Source: Patellaria atrata CBS 101060 (taxonomy: Eukaryota; Ascomycota; Dothideomycetes; Patellariales; Patellariaceae). From it: DNA of 64,000 nt. Shown piece after piece: positions 35,362 to 48,218 of the stretch. Position 1 is the stretch's first letter; every line of letters starts with the position of its first letter. The notes beneath the pieces were generated by a model. That model was given only the letters and a program-made list of their open reading frames with translations. It did not search any database and was not told the DNA's origin. The stretch lies in contig MU006110.1 in NCBI GenBank assembly GCA_010093705.1, forward strand, positions 63,654 to 127,653, written 5' to 3'. Both the position numbers and the translations under genes were made by a program.

Positions 35362-38300
35362 GTATCTTGTTGCTTACGCAAAATAGAACGATGATTTTGA
35401 TGATGGGATAAAGGCGTCTGGCAGCATGCATGGTTGTGGGCCAGTTCAAATGAAAACTTTGATGATTACATGAATGGAATGGAGGCTATCAAGGCATGTT
35501 GCTAGATTAGATCATACACTATCATACGAAAAATGAATCAATATCCTCTAAAGGCCTTTGTGCCTCTATTTTGTTTTCCATCGCTAGGTCTCGCGTGAAC
35601 AGTCTAGGTGTCCTTCCCGAGAGAAAAAGAAATCAATGTCCATGCTGAGTGGTGGTGAACGCGTAGGGTGAAGGGTGAACAGATAGTTCTAACTCAAGTC
35701 TTCGGCGGACTATCGATTTCTCAATATTAATTTCACCCCTTCTATGAGACATTTCTCTTTGTTTCGCTCTTCTTCCCTGCGTACTAATTTCTTTCTACTC
35801 ATAATATGGCTTTCAAGACTAATGTCGAACGATCATTTGCTGATATCCCCGGCAGTTCTACCTCATCCGAGCTAGATAGACATCCATACGTAATACCTAT
35901 GACCATGTCCACCGCTATGGATTCATATATCCAAGACAACAACTTCTAACCCCTTTGAAATTCAGGGCTCTAAAATTCTACTATTGCATGTACGAGAAGG
36001 TAATAATTTTACCTCCAGTTTGTGGAGCACCATGAAGCATTCCGGAGTGTTTTTGGCCGCAACACGGATTTGCTCGTCCATCATTGTGTTACTGATTCCT
36101 GGATCAGAGAGATTGTGTAGCTTGCCGCTTCATTCTCCTGCGATGGCGGAGATCCTACTGATGTCTTGTTGCTGATTATAATCTCTATAGAACATGCATG
36201 AGTACAGAACATGAGAGAGGAAGAGCAAAGGGAAACATGAGTAGCTAGATCTCCTACATCGAGCGGACCACGTACGGAAATTTTATGTTATGTTGATGGC
36301 TGTTGCATCCTAATCACAATTTCTGCAACAGAACGCCCAAAATTCATTACCACCCACGTCCAGTTTGCTTTTGCCCAACAGACCGCTGAGATTTTTGAAC
36401 TCTAGGGAGATTTGGAGCGAAGGAAGTGACTTATCCACCTAACGCTGCGAACCTATCCTCAGCTGATAATACCAGCATCATACATCAGCATACTGTGCCG
36501 TCACTCGCATCAGTCATGCGGCAACCGTGCAGTATCTAGAGTGTGATCCTTCCTCCTGCGAGGTCTAGGGGTATAAGTAATCCTTTCCACCTCGAATTTT
36601 TTTCTCTTCTTAAATCGAACACGCTGAAAGACTTGCAGCGTTCAAATAAGCCCTGTAAAAATTTGGGGCTGTTTCCGGTTAAGGAACGCGCAGTGGTATA
36701 TTCTTTGGCTTTCTTTGGTGCCTCTTGATGGATTGGGTTTCCTGAGACTTGTCTGAGTGTAGGGAAGTGAAAAAGTGGTTTAGGGATACAGTGCTGGTTG
36801 ATGAGGTGAACATCATCTCGCTTTCATGGTGATGGGGTTGGTTATCGGTCATGTAGGATAAGGGTAAGGTCATTAGGTATTATCTTTACCGCGATCGGTC
36901 GGTCATGTGAAGCTTACGGGTATAAGTGTCTTTCTCTGTCTTTCCTTCTCTATTTCTTATTTGATATTGAATTCTTTTGTCTATGGTACTTCTAATATAC
37001 TGGTGTAAGTATCTGTTCCCTCGTCTATGTTTCTGATTCCTTCAACAAACTGAGGTTGAAAAGTTCGCGCGAGCTTCCAGTCCAAAGAAAGATACTGCAC
37101 TACATTGTCAGGCTGTGTTGAAATGCAAAGTATCTGCTTCCTTGTCTTCCCCCTTTTTTTTTTTTTTACTCTTCAACAGACTCAGCATGGACAAAGTTCC
37201 GTTGATAGCAACCGATGCATTATGAATCAATACGAGAGGAATTGACGAAGATGTGGTGTAGTTCACAGACAATTTTGGATCTAAGACTTTGAACAGATGA
37301 TGAATAGCTCACTCTCGTGATGATAGAGTTTATCTTTGGTGCAAACTAATAAGCTATATCATTAGGGAACTGGATCATACACACAGAATTATGGGTCAGC
37401 TTAGATAAATACCTGGTCGCTGGAAAGCCCGTGTAACCCAACGCACTGAATATAGGTTTGCTGAGGGGCGTCCAGACATCCAATTAGACTGAAAGCGATA
37501 TACTCTTTGATTTGAGGTCGATATTAGTGACCTGCGTACGTTTAGAGGGGCAGGGGATGATATTTGTATTCAAGATCAGCTCAGGGGAAGTCATCCCCTT
37601 TGCTCAGAGGGACAGTGTTATCTCACCCTATTATACGGTGTCACATATCCAAGTCTCCTGATCACAAATCGCCCCAGTTTCTCTATATTCCTTCTTGAGC
37701 TTTCAACCATCAGACGCTCCATGATTCTAGGATAGTGCAGAGAGCCAACTTCAACAGCTCAGTTCTGCGTCAGTGGAGCTTTGAAGGAGCTCTATTTGCC
37801 TAGATGTCTCGGACTGCACGTTCAAGGGGCATTTTGGGTACAGATGTAAAACAGCACAAAAGAACGATTGGAAGGACAGACATTTTCTCAACCTCTGAAG
37901 CGACGAGATAAACTGCGTGAAAGGGGGTTATGGAGGTAATGTCATAAGTTCAGCGGTAGAGTCTGGCGATGATATTCAGCTTGCGGTTCTAATGGAGATG
38001 TTCATTACTCTTCCACATTCCGCACATCTTTGAAAGGTACCAAGGCTATCTACTCGGGCGATGAAATCAGTTCGTACTAGTATGGCGGGAGAATTTGCCA
38101 TTCTGATTCCTACGGGAATCCACGGCAATGGACAAGGTAAGCCAGAATTTGGCAATGCGAGCACGAGCGCACAATTCCCAGTATTTCATAATGTCAATTC
38201 ATTGTTTGACCTATCCGGTGTTTCTGCAGTGCAAGAACTAAGAGCTGTGTAGTACGGAAAGGGTTTATATACACCTAGATCTGACAAATGCAAGACTCTT

Positions 38301-40997
38301 TCCTCATGATCTGGTCACATCGTCTGGCCCGTACGTAGAAGTCCTCGTGTTTGAACGTATGCTACGTATGACTTCCGGGGCTCATAAAGGGGTAGCATGC
38401 CCACATCATCCGCTGGTGTCCTACACCGCAACTCGGGCTCCAGAATGGACCGGAACCGCTTCGTTTTGAGGGAAAGTTTGACTTGAGACATCCCTCTACG
38501 ACTTCTTTTTTCCATCGGATGTATACAATGAGGTGAGGGGAGGGTTGCTAGGGACTCTGATTCTACAGTTCTCTCTCTGAAGCCGAGCGCAAGCCGACGA
38601 TTCCCTCTTCATCCACCGAGAGACTGGTCGATATGGTTCTCCACTGAGATTAGAAAGGCTGTACGAGAGATTATTGTCTCTTCTTTCCTTCCGGTTCGGG
38701 TTCTGGCGACAAAAGTGTTACGAGTGCATATTCGCTGTGGGAATAGGGGTAATGACTATAAACAATGATAATCAGCACCACTACATGCAGAATATGTTTG
38801 AATCCCACTATTAACTACATGATCGACATCATGAATATACGTAGCCACGAGCTTTTAATTCCAGGATTCATGTCTGTAGGACTTAATCTTCTCAACGGAG
38901 AAATCATGACGGGGGGGATTCCTGTGTGACGGTTGGACGTATTCAAAAGTAGAGAACTCCGCAATAACATTTCGAACGATTCGAGGGTTAGTTGAGAAGA
39001 ATTTAACATTAGAAAGATGAAAATATTGTACCCAATCTTGGGCATGGGATCCCTCTCTGCCCCCGACCTTCGCTGTTTATAACATATACTGCATGAATTT
39101 AATCACACCATCTGCAGTTATTTACACCTCCCCTATAGCACAAGCTGATTAATATCCTCTCTTCAGAAGGTTCACTGGCTTGAAAACCCTCCCCCAACAA
39201 ACTACCAAGGAAGAACAAGGTACTGGACAGTACCACCTTGACATTATAGCCGATATACCAATCCCACTATTCCCCGCGGAGAGGCCTACTTCCTACGACC
39301 ACTAAGTTTATATTGCACAGTTAACGACTAGGTATAATGGTGACGTGGATCATCGAGATAGATAGAAACCCCATTATCCCCCACAGATGTTGATTATAAT
39401 CATTGTCGGGTCCAACTATTCCTCTGCATACAAAGATGATCTCCCTCCACTGCGCCCTTCCGCACACGCAGGCACTTTATGATGGGATATTCTTAGAGAA
39501 TATCTCGAATTGAAAATCTCTCTCCGTGGGACTTTCGTTGTAGCCAAGGCTAGTAGGTGAAGACGAAGCGTTTCGAAGGAAACGAGACTATATGCTCCGC
39601 GCTGTGGAGGGCATGGGATAGCCTCCGCAATATGACACTTCCTCTTTTGTGACCCAAAATGCATGATATGACCATATCATTTGCGGATCCACACGTCACG
39701 TTACTTGCCGACCACAAGCCCAAATCCTTCTCTTTTAGGGAGGTGGATTGGTATAAATCATTCTTCCTAAAACGTCTAGGTTCAAGCGTTGTTGAAACTT
39801 CAAGGATGGGATAGGTGGATCCAGTTTAAAAATGGGATTCCATTCCCTTGTCTTGTTTTCGTTTCTCATCCATATGATGACGCCGAATATTGCCGGTAGG
39901 AACTGGCATCGTGCGAGCATTCTGTTCCCATCATGACTGGATAAGACGTCGCACTCTATCTATTGTCCGGGGGAGTGCTGGAGGTCGAAAAAGGTGGAAG
40001 GGAATGGGTTTCGTCCGACATGATATTAAACAGAGATTTTCAGCATTGTTCTTCTGGCGGAATGGAGATAAGCATTTCCCATCAGTGGCGATGATGGCTA
40101 TTATAACATCTCAGCTCTTCCCTGAAAGAGGGAATACGGCCCTCAAAACATATTTTGCAAGAGTGAAAGAGAAAACTGAGATAATATGACTGTACTGTAT
40201 GTGCGTAGCAAACGGAAAATGTTTCGTCAGGCGTTCGTTATGATATTTGACCCCCCTTGAGCTCGTGCTACTCTACGAAAACACAAAAAACCAAAACAAG
40301 ATGCGAGTGAATTGCTCTTATCGTGCTAAGGACTCCTTGAAGAGAAATTCAGTGTTAATATGTAAGTTCTTTTACTCAACATCGAAGGACATGGGGCCAG
40401 TTCCTGCATCTTACTTTGTAACGTGAACTGCATGAATAGGGGCCCACAATTACTCAGACAGCAGCTCGAAGTATTTTTTTTTTTTTTTGAAAAGTAGAAG
40501 ACAAGTATTAATCCTTTTTTTCCAGGACTTCAACCGGAGAATTCAGAGGGCGGAAAAAGAAACACATACCAGCTCATACCCTCTGTAGCGGAGAACATCG
40601 CAGCGTATCTAGCGTTGGGATAAGTAGGCAGGCCTATAGTATTGCCTGACGGTGTGGAAAACCTATTTATGGCGTTGTGTCTGCGGCGTGCTAAGAAGCC
40701 TCATAGAGGGTTGAGATTGGAAAGGGTGACAAGGTAAACCAATTATGATGGTGATAGTGTAGCTTATTTGGACGAACTGATGCATATCTCCAGCATCTGA
40801 CCCTTTTCAATGAGTCCGGCGTAATATCGCAAAAGAAAATAATTCGAACTTCAAGAATCTTCCATATCTTTTATTTTTCAGCAAGACTCTCTTTACTACA
40901 CATTTAGACCCTACCGTGATTAAATCCCCCAACTATTTGAGGCTTCTCTCACCGCTTGATCCCCTTGGTGTCACCCTTAACTTCCCACCGACCCAAC
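35362..40997. other. Gene desert of 5.6 kb
   Basis: I could not support a protein of known family here. All open frames are short (mostly under 80 codons) and without domain signatures. There is one possible small gene at 35806-35949. Poly-T tracts occur at about 37149-37167 and 40474-40488. The interval could hold non-coding transcripts or long regulatory DNA, or may be former genes too decayed to read. Confidence 0.5.
35806..35949 (+). CDS. Possible small protein of 47 residues
   Basis: A short frame MAFKTNVERSFADIPGSSTS... ends in DSYIQDNNF. The start context (AATATGGC) is acceptable and a pyrimidine-rich leader (ttctttctactc) lies just before it. Composition is polar, with no signal peptide or membrane segment. 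I do not recognise it. It could be chance. Confidence 0.25.
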   Translation: MAFKTNVERSFADIPGSSTSSELDRHPYVIPMTMSTAMDSYIQDNNF

Positions 40998-41666
40998 TCA
41001 CCCGAACCCCATGCCGGACCCCTTTTTCTTTCTCCAATATCTCCTCCGTGCACCGTTGCATATGTTGTAGAGATACAAAGCGCAACACAAAATGAATGCC
41101 ATAACTAGATACAGCAGTAGTGAATCATCTCTTATACTCCTGAAGAACTTCTGCGGAAGATTTGGAGAATGAGGATGCTTGAAAGGTCGCGTAGGAAGAG
41201 GTGGCGGAGAACCCGGATCGGAAACGGGAGGGTGCACATGAGGTTTGGGTACATGGTATTCTATAGTTTTTGGGGATTGGGGAGCTATGGTTGTGTGGAA
41301 GGGTTTGTCGGAAGTTGAGAAAATGGAAGACGAGGCTGTTGGAGACGCACTCTCTTCGCTTGGGATTTGGACAATAATCGACCGTACGGTCTTGAAGCGA
41401 GGCGTATCGCTAGTGTAGAGTTCCAATGGGTGGTCTTTGAGAGAGAAGGATGTAGCGTATGGTTCTCGTGTTGACTGCAACGTGGAAACGCGTTTTTGTT
41501 GTTCTATTGCGATTAAGATCGAGGACCACGACGGTGGATCGATGCGGGGGTGTTTGGCCGCAACAGGCGGTTGAGCATCCTGGGCACTATGTGGTTGTGG
41601 TGGATTTGGGGTGAGGTTTTGGTTTTGAAGCTGTCTTCGGTCTTTCATGATAGTCGTTGACGGCAC
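40998..41666 (-). CDS. Hypothetical tail-anchored membrane protein
   Basis: A single-exon protein of 222 residues starts MPSTTIMKDRRQ (an alternative start is the second Met, residue 7). Most of it is proline/serine-rich and probably disordered (KPHVHPPVSDPGSPPPLPTR). One hydrophobic segment at residues 182-203 (LLLYLVMAFILCCALYLYNI) is followed by a basic tail (ARRRYWRKKKG). With no signal peptide, this is the layout of a C-terminally tail-anchored protein facing the cytosol. Family and function are unknown. Confidence 0.6.
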   Translation of the reverse strand: MPSTTIMKDRRQLQNQNLTPNPPQPHSAQDAQPPVAAKHPRIDPPSWSSILIAIEQQKRVSTLQSTREPYATSFSLKDHPLELYTSDTPRFKTVRSIIVQIPSEESASPTASSSIFSTSDKPFHTTIAPQSPKTIEYHVPKPHVHPPVSDPGSPPPLPTRPFKHPHSPNLPQKFFRSIRDDSLLLYLVMAFILCCALYLYNICNGARRRYWRKKKGSGMGFG

Positions 41667-42361
41667 GCAACTGTAAGTGGTATGAATAACCTGCTCTTGA
41701 TATTGAAGGAGTAGGAGTATAATCTCAAATCATTCTGACCTTTAAAGCGGCGGTTAATAACTAAGGTACCTATAATATACATTTGACGTCTTGAACTGCT
41801 CGATTGAGCGATAGTTAACACAAATTTTGTTGATGTTAGATTCCTGTACGTTGAATGGACTTACCGTGGTTCCACTTATCATATTTTCGGTTAGCGACTG
41901 AAGAGACCTAAGTATTACACATTCAGTGAAAGGGGCCAGAAACTTCCCAGATCCAAATCTAACAATATCATCTGGTTTTTGGTGAAGTAATGTTCTACGT
42001 CGCCGGTCTTCGCGGATTGAAGGAAGGTTGCACCAGGTTGCAAAGTGAATGATAATGGTAAATTCTCGAACTATACAACCACTGATAGCTGTTGCAGGAA
42101 TACCTTACCATGATCGGAGAAAAAGGTCGTTCAGGATTGAACAAAGAATTCGATAACGGAGAGAGTATGTTAGCAGCGATATTGATTAGACATCGGACTC
42201 CAAATCTATTCACCCTTACAAGTCAATTTCAACCTTTGTCTGCAGATACTTCCATTGCCAATACGCCTTGTACTGTTACGGTTTCGATTGATCTGTCATT
42301 GCGCTCGAATAATTAAACGATCGTTCATGCAATCACCCACTAGGGAATCCTCGAAACATCT
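41667..42361. other. Intergenic between tail-anchored protein and GDI1
   Basis: I see no supported gene in these 695 bp. Both neighbours are on the minus strand, so the interval should hold the hypothetical gene's promoter and the GDI1 3' UTR. Confidence 0.5.
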
Positions 42362-44143
42362 CTACTCCTCTGCGACTAGATTCTGCCCGTCTCTGAGGCC
42401 TTCCACCACGAGTTCTTGACCTTCTGCTCTCCGGTAGATATCCCGAATATCGTCTGCATAACCATTAATCAGTCAATTTATCCACTTAGAAGGTATTGCT
42501 ATCTATCTGACCTGTAGTCGTCTCGAAGTGGCTTGTTGCGTCATAACTCCTCGAGATGAAGATGTTATCATTCACGCCGCTCTCAAGAGGTTCGTAGAGA
42601 GGGATGGCAGGCCCCATAAATTTCTCCTCGATTCTACCTAGACGATCGAATCCAGGCTGTAACTCAAGATGGTGATTGCTGCTGCCTTCAGCGATGGTCG
42701 AAACAATTGCAATGTAGTAGCCCTTCGGGCAGACATTGTGTGCAGACGAAACCACCGCAATGTAGATATCTAGAATAGGTTATAAGTTTTGTGGCTCTCT
42801 AGCGCTGCCAAAGTGACATACCATGCTTTCGTCCAACCTGCGATTGGGGAATGATGAGCTGCAAGGAATCGGAGTTATCGGTATTAGCTACTGGATGGTT
42901 CAAGATGCAAATGGCTTTCAAAAGATGATCAACCACCTGCACTTTACCTGGAAAATAGGACGGATCCGCTATAATCTTCTTGCACTTGGTCTGAAATTTC
43001 ATGCCATCACCAGGTTCACCTCGTTCTTTCATCGTCGCTTTGATTCCCGAGACTTTGTTGTTCTCGTACAAAATCTCGTCGATATCAGTGTTAAGCATGT
43101 AGGTGCCACCATATATAGCTGATAAGCGTGCAAAACCTTGGGGAAGTTCTCCAAGGCCGTAGAGAGGATAGATATAGGGAGATTTGCCGTATCGAGCCAT
43201 TGAGTTAACGTAGAGACGAATACGTTCTACCGTCTCCTGGGCCATTCCTGGGGCGTTAATATACTCATCTGTCTGAAATAAAGCCATGGAATGACCAATG
43301 AAATCTCGAGTAGAGGCTTCCAATCCGAATTTGTCGTAAACCTCTTTCATCGTGCACTTTGATAGATTCAGTCCTATTCTTGTCAGTCGTGGCGCGGTCA
43401 TGGCCTAAGCTTCCCCTACCTTTGTGCGAGGCTGGATCTTCCTGTTTGAAGGAGCCCACAAACTCTAAGAAGTTTCTGGCCCGCCGTTTTTCGAAGATAC
43501 CCATGAGTGGTGATCTTAAAGCCTCTCCGGCATCTGAAGGCACTTTGGCCACTGTAGCCTTGGGTCCATTGCCCTGTTGAACGTAGCTTCCGGCTATTTG
43601 TTTGAACTCGAGATATCTTGTGACGTCTGTTGACACCAGGATGTTTGTCAATTCCCCATTGGCCATAAGAAGTTTGGGAACGAGGTCGATGTTCCAGTCG
43701 TTGACTCGACCGTATTTCTTCCATGGTTCTTCACCAGGACCATAATTGCCGTACTTCTTGAATAACTTTATCTTGTGAGCGACATATACAGCAGGGAAAG
43801 GCAATGTTCATTTACCGCTTCAATGTTGATGGAGGCGGCTTCGCTGGGGTTCGTGAGTCTTTATCGAGTGAGTATTGAGGACCTGTAGGGCTCACCCTCC
43901 ATAATGATCGTTGCGGTCGATGTGCAGCACCTTCTTTCCCTTCACACTCATCACCCTAGTATGCTTTTAGTTACAATTGTCTGAGTAGAGGGTGTCTGTC
44001 AAACGTGCGACTCACCCCGAAAGAACGCATTCGGTGAGACCTATGTATTTACATTAGCTATCTGTTGCTGCAATGGCAAGGTGGGGTAGTTCTGCACCTG
44101 TCCCGAGGACGACGAGATCGTATTCTGGAGCAACGTCTTCCAT
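42362..44143 (-). CDS. GDI1: Rab GDP-dissociation inhibitor
   Basis: GDI extracts GDP-bound Rab GTPases from membranes and recycles them through the cytosol. The gene has many short introns. The first exons read MEDVAPEYDLVVLGTG, then GLTECVLSG, then VMSVKGKKVLHIDRNDHYGG and EAASINIEA, the conserved Rab-binding N-terminus. Then follow KYGRVNDWNIDLVPKLLMAN, KCTMKEVYDKFGLEASTRDF, PYIYPLYGLGELPQGFARLS and SSAHNVCPKGYYIAIVST. The last exon, after ETTT, reads DDIRDIYRRAEGQELVVEGL and ends with NLVAEE. About 465 residues, the usual length. All exon joins I checked use GT-AG with consistent phase. Confidence 0.95.
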
Positions 44144-44621
44144 GATGGTTGTGAATTCTTGATGAGATGGCAAAGGATGTGAGAATATAATCAAAAGTGC
44201 AAGTTTTGTGTATAGAGAGGGAGTATGGGGTTCTTGATTTTGTTTTTGCGGTGTGAAATGGAGTTGTCGTAGCTCCCCCTCATGCATCAGGACCTGCAGT
44301 TCTCCGCTAGCGTCAAAAGGGGGCCAACGACTCACGTACAGTAAAACTATTAAGGATGATACAGATCGTTGTATCAAGATTTGATAGAATCAATTGCAGT
44401 AGTTCTACTATATGGTCTAACTCTCCAGGAATATGCACAAAATTGCGAATTGTTGCCTACAAAGTGCTATGCTCCCTATCCAAGACATCAGAGTACCTAA
44501 TCGTTAACTTTTTCTTCTATACTCCCGGCCGAGGGTCTTGCATAATATATATTTCGAACTGTAGATTACGTACATATATAAGGGCGATCGCGCTTGGTGG
44601 ACATAATGGGCTTATTTGTAC
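44144..44621. other. Intergenic between GDI1 and MRPL4
   Basis: No supported gene lies in these 478 bp. The interval should contain the GDI1 promoter and the 3' UTR of the mitoribosomal gene. One heptamer TACAGTA lies near 44339. Confidence 0.5.
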
Positions 44622-45521
44622 TCAAGGTCCAAGAGGACCTACAGGACGTTCACTCTCAGTTACTTCGACTCCATCCTCCATTACCTGTGGCAACATAAGT
44701 ATGAGTCAAGATCTATAGACTTTCAGCACATTACCTTGGGGTTATATGCGTTGCCTTCTGTGGCAAAGAGATCGATCTCCTCGTCATTCCTGGCCAACTT
44801 TCGAGCATCTTCCCATGCATACCAACGTTCCGTTAATGCATGCTTTATAGCTTTCTGAGTTATCCTCACCTGGAAAACACATTATTAGCATTGTAGGGCA
44901 ATAGCCGGAGATCCAGATCCTCTCGACATACGGTTATGTTCCTTTGCTCGTTTTCATACTCGCCGTAGCCGGCTTCAACCCGGTTGCGCTCAAAAGCTTC
45001 GGTCGCAAGACGATTTCGCTCCTTTACACAAACCCACCATAGCCTATGTAAGTCCTCCCAGGACTTGTGTCGCAGCTCCTCCACGCTCCATGCGCGGCCT
45101 GATGGTAGGTTTCTTAGCATGATCCACAAACGTTAGGATCTTTCAATTGAGACCAACCATGTGCAGCATCTTCTTCTGGTGTAGCCATAACCCTCCTTTC
45201 TTTGTTGAAAAACTGCCATAGCCCGTGATTGGCATCCACCTCGATATTTGTCTTCCTTTTCACGGGGGTTGGGAGAGGATCATCCCTCACTGACAACGTT
45301 TGTCTATTCCTTGGACCAGTCCGTCGAATGACAGATACGCCGCGATTACGATTTTGATCTCGGGGATAGTATTGTCGTGGGCTGGTGGAGAAATGAGAGG
45401 CGCATGATTTCGTCTGATAATTTGTCTTCTGCAGTGATGGGGCTAGGAATGTTGGGATGATATCAGAGACATTGGAGGCACAATTGATATGTGGTCTCCT
45501 CCGAATAGGGAGTGTATTCAT
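44622..45521 (-). CDS. MRPL4: Mitochondrial large-subunit ribosomal protein uL29m (L47/MRPL4)
   Basis: This is a component of the mitochondrial large ribosomal subunit at the exit tunnel. The start [20 protein letters not shown] gives a basic, Ser/Arg-rich mitochondrial targeting sequence; a longer upstream frame lacks homology. The conserved part is [20 protein letters not shown], then (after intron 1) [40 protein letters not shown] and, after intron 2, [20 protein letters not shown]. The last exon, after an intron at about 44673-44726, ends [13 protein letters not shown]. Intron 1 uses an unusual GTTGGT donor, but the join [10 protein letters not shown] fits the family. It is divergent from NOT2. 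Confidence 0.9.
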
Positions 45522-45845
45522 GTCTAGAAGGCGGTTGATACCAAAGGGACCACAGGTAAAGACGAAGAATACAGAAAATTGTAGAAGTAGGTGAGCTAGA
45601 GACGGGAGACGGCATGCGCGTTTGCAATGAATGATGACTAAGTTCCCGGTTCCTGTCTCGAGCCGATTGACTGCCGCGTCGCGAACTTCGATATGGCGAT
45701 ACTCGTTCAGTACAGAGTACAAACACTTCCACCTACTCCTTCTACCCCCAAAACTCTACAATCACGTCGAGGCTCCCTCGTTGGAGCTTCTGTAAGCTGA
45801 CTTTAACCTAGAGCTTTGGCTTGGCCCCACAGCTTCGTATCCACG
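45522..45845. promoter_or_regulatory. Divergent promoter MRPL4 / NOT2
   Basis: The 324 bp between outward-reading starts must contain both promoters. It is the third of four tight head-to-head pairs of core genes in this window. I recognised no specific site. Confidence 0.4.
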
Positions 45846-48113
45846 ATGAATCGTCCAGGTTTGTTCGGCTTCCTTTTTGCGATTACCTCCGTCTCTTCTC
45901 AATTTCAAAGCGCACTGCTTTCATGAATGACATGATCAAGCCAGCGACTAGATTTTGCTTGTCGGTGTGATTGTAGCATGTGTGTTCAACTCTCTACTTC
46001 TTTCTGTTCTTGGACCCAGCCATCATTCAAAGAAAAGAAGTCAGAATCGCTACTACCTTTGCTAAACCGTGCGGACAACCAATTTTCTTTTCTCACCTAC
46101 GACAACAGCCGCTTCTTCAGATAACTTAACCATTTCTTACTTCATACGTGCTAAACACTTTTCTTTCTACAGGTCCAGGACCACAACCTCTACGATCGAT
46201 GCACGGTAACATGTTCCAGCCCCAACAGCCCAACGCCAATCGCGGCGGTCAGTTAGGCCCCGGAAGACTACAAAATGGCAAGCTAGGTACTTTGAATAAG
46301 AAGAGCATGTTCACATCATCACAGTTTGTCTGACAAACTTGTTGTTTTAGGTAGTGGGTCTGGATGGGGATTTGGAGGCATGCCAATGGGAGGCGCAAAT
46401 AACCTCCCAAACGCTCCGGCACGGCCAAATGCAGGGCAACTCTCCAATTTCGCTCAAGCAGTGGGCGGTTCGCAACCACATCCTCCTTTGGACCTTTCGT
46501 AAGTTACCACGCTTTATATTATCCCTGGGCATGCATGGCTTTCCTCTGAAAACGAATTCCCATCTCTGGTTTCTATTGCTTCGACTAGGGATCACAATAA
46601 AGCTAGATGAGCAAGAGAGTGGAAGAATAAAGAAATCCCCAAATTGACATATGATGACAGCAGAGAAGAGTTCCCCTCCCTATCTGGTACTCCTCAGTCC
46701 CAGCAACAAAGCTCGGCTCAGGCGATATGGCAAAATCCCAACCCATCTCTTCGTGCGCCTCAACAACGAAACCAACCTCAAGGTGGACCACCACAACAAT
46801 CTGCGCAAAGCAATGCTCAACAGGTACAACAACATCCGCAACAGTCGCAGGAGAACGACCCGTCGTCGGCGGCGTCACAATACTCATCTGGAATGGAAGA
46901 TTATAGGTTTGGAGGTCCTACTGGTGTCAATCAACTCTCAGGTGCGTCACAGCCGCAAACGGGCAATACAAAAGACTTTCCGCCATTGAGTGGCCTGGGG
47001 TCCGGCGAGATTGGGCAGGATCGGCGCTCGGGAATGCTTCAGAATGCTTCGTTTGCAGATAGTATCTTTGGGGACGGGTTCTCTAACAGCGGAAATCAAG
47101 CCAGAAACGCCATGTTCAGCGCATCAGATAATCAACAAGAACGATCTACCGGGTCGACAATTGGTGATCGTGGAGCAACTGTCCAAGAACCGGAACCAAA
47201 TGTAAGCAAATATAACCTTACTGGAATCAAATTGGCTAATCGTTATTGTAGAGAGGTGGTCAAGGTAGCCGCTTGGGTAACCCCACGCAATCTAGTCAGA
47301 TGCCCTTTCGAGGTGGATTCCAGGACTCGCAGTTACAACATCCATCAGACCAAAGGAATATTCAAGCTCATCTAGATCCACCCTTCCATGATGATCTCAC
47401 AGAATCCCCAAATAATGTTCCACCACCCGAACGAAAACGCTTGGCTGATATGACCGATCTTGAGCGTTTCGGACTATATGGACTATTATCTATAATCAAA
47501 GAGGATAGCCCTGATCATTCCGCCTTGGCTGTTGGTCAAGATCTTACAGTTCTCGGTCTGGATCTTAACCGACCGGAGTAAGTCACAAATTTGATATCTC
47601 GAAACAAGTACTAAGAAACTCCATCTAGTAATTCGCCTCTATATCCTACATTTGGTACCCCTTTTGTGGAAGCGAATCCGCGTCCTATCATTCCAAATTT
47701 CACGCTCCCTGCTGCGTATACCGTGACTAACGTTCCTCCACTCGCTTCGCGAATGAACGCTTTCTCGGACGAGACCCTCTTCGCGATTTTCTTCCAGAAC
47801 CCGCGTGATATCATCCAAGAGCATGCCGCCGGAGAGCTGTAAGTCCCATTTCCTAACATGAGCCCTAGCTTTTAAATTACTCACGTTATGATACAGCTAC
47901 ACCCGCGACTGGCGCTGGCACAAAGAGCTCCAACAATGGATGCAGAAAGACACCACCTACGGCCAACCCGTTCGCATCTCCGATAAGCAAGAACGCGGGT
48001 ACTATGTCTTCTTTGACGCGAATAACTGGCGCCGCGAGCGCCGCGAATTCGTGCTCAACTACGAGCACCTCGACCAACGGCACGCAGCCGGACCCCCACT
48101 CCAACCCATGTAG
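45846..48113 (+). CDS. NOT2: CCR4-NOT complex subunit NOT2
   Basis: Not2 is a structural subunit of the CCR4-NOT deadenylase complex, acting in mRNA decay and transcription. A tiny first exon (MNRP) is followed by a long intron (about 45859-46171) and GPGPQPLRSMHGNMF. Later exons read GSGWGFGGMPMGGANNLPNA and, across an intron of about 170 nt, PPLDLS|EEFPSLSGTPQSQ, the conserved Not2 motif. A Q/S-rich linker leads to the C-terminal NOT box: ERFGLYGLLSIIKEDSPDHS, LTVLGLDLNRP, YPTFGTPFVEANPRPIIPNF, FFQNPRDIIQEHAAGEL and YTRDWRWHKELQQWMQKDTT. It ends NYEHLDQRHAAGPPLQPM. The stop TAG overlaps a possible 5' splice site leading to a further open exon. Exon 1 is the least certain part. Confidence 0.9.
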
Positions 48114-48218
48114 ACCACATCCTCCCCTATGAGAACGTTGCACCCTGTACTATACTACCCCCACTGGATAAGATGGATTGATGACTTTCTGCTCAATACT
48201 AACGATTTTTTGCGATAG

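Noticed and set aside
39890-40189. Plus-strand frame of 99 codons in the gene desert
   Set aside because: No signal peptide, domain or splice support; not enough to call a gene.
37149-40488. Poly-T tracts considered as transposon or retroposon tails
   Set aside because: No target-site duplication, element body or coding remnant could be seen beside them.
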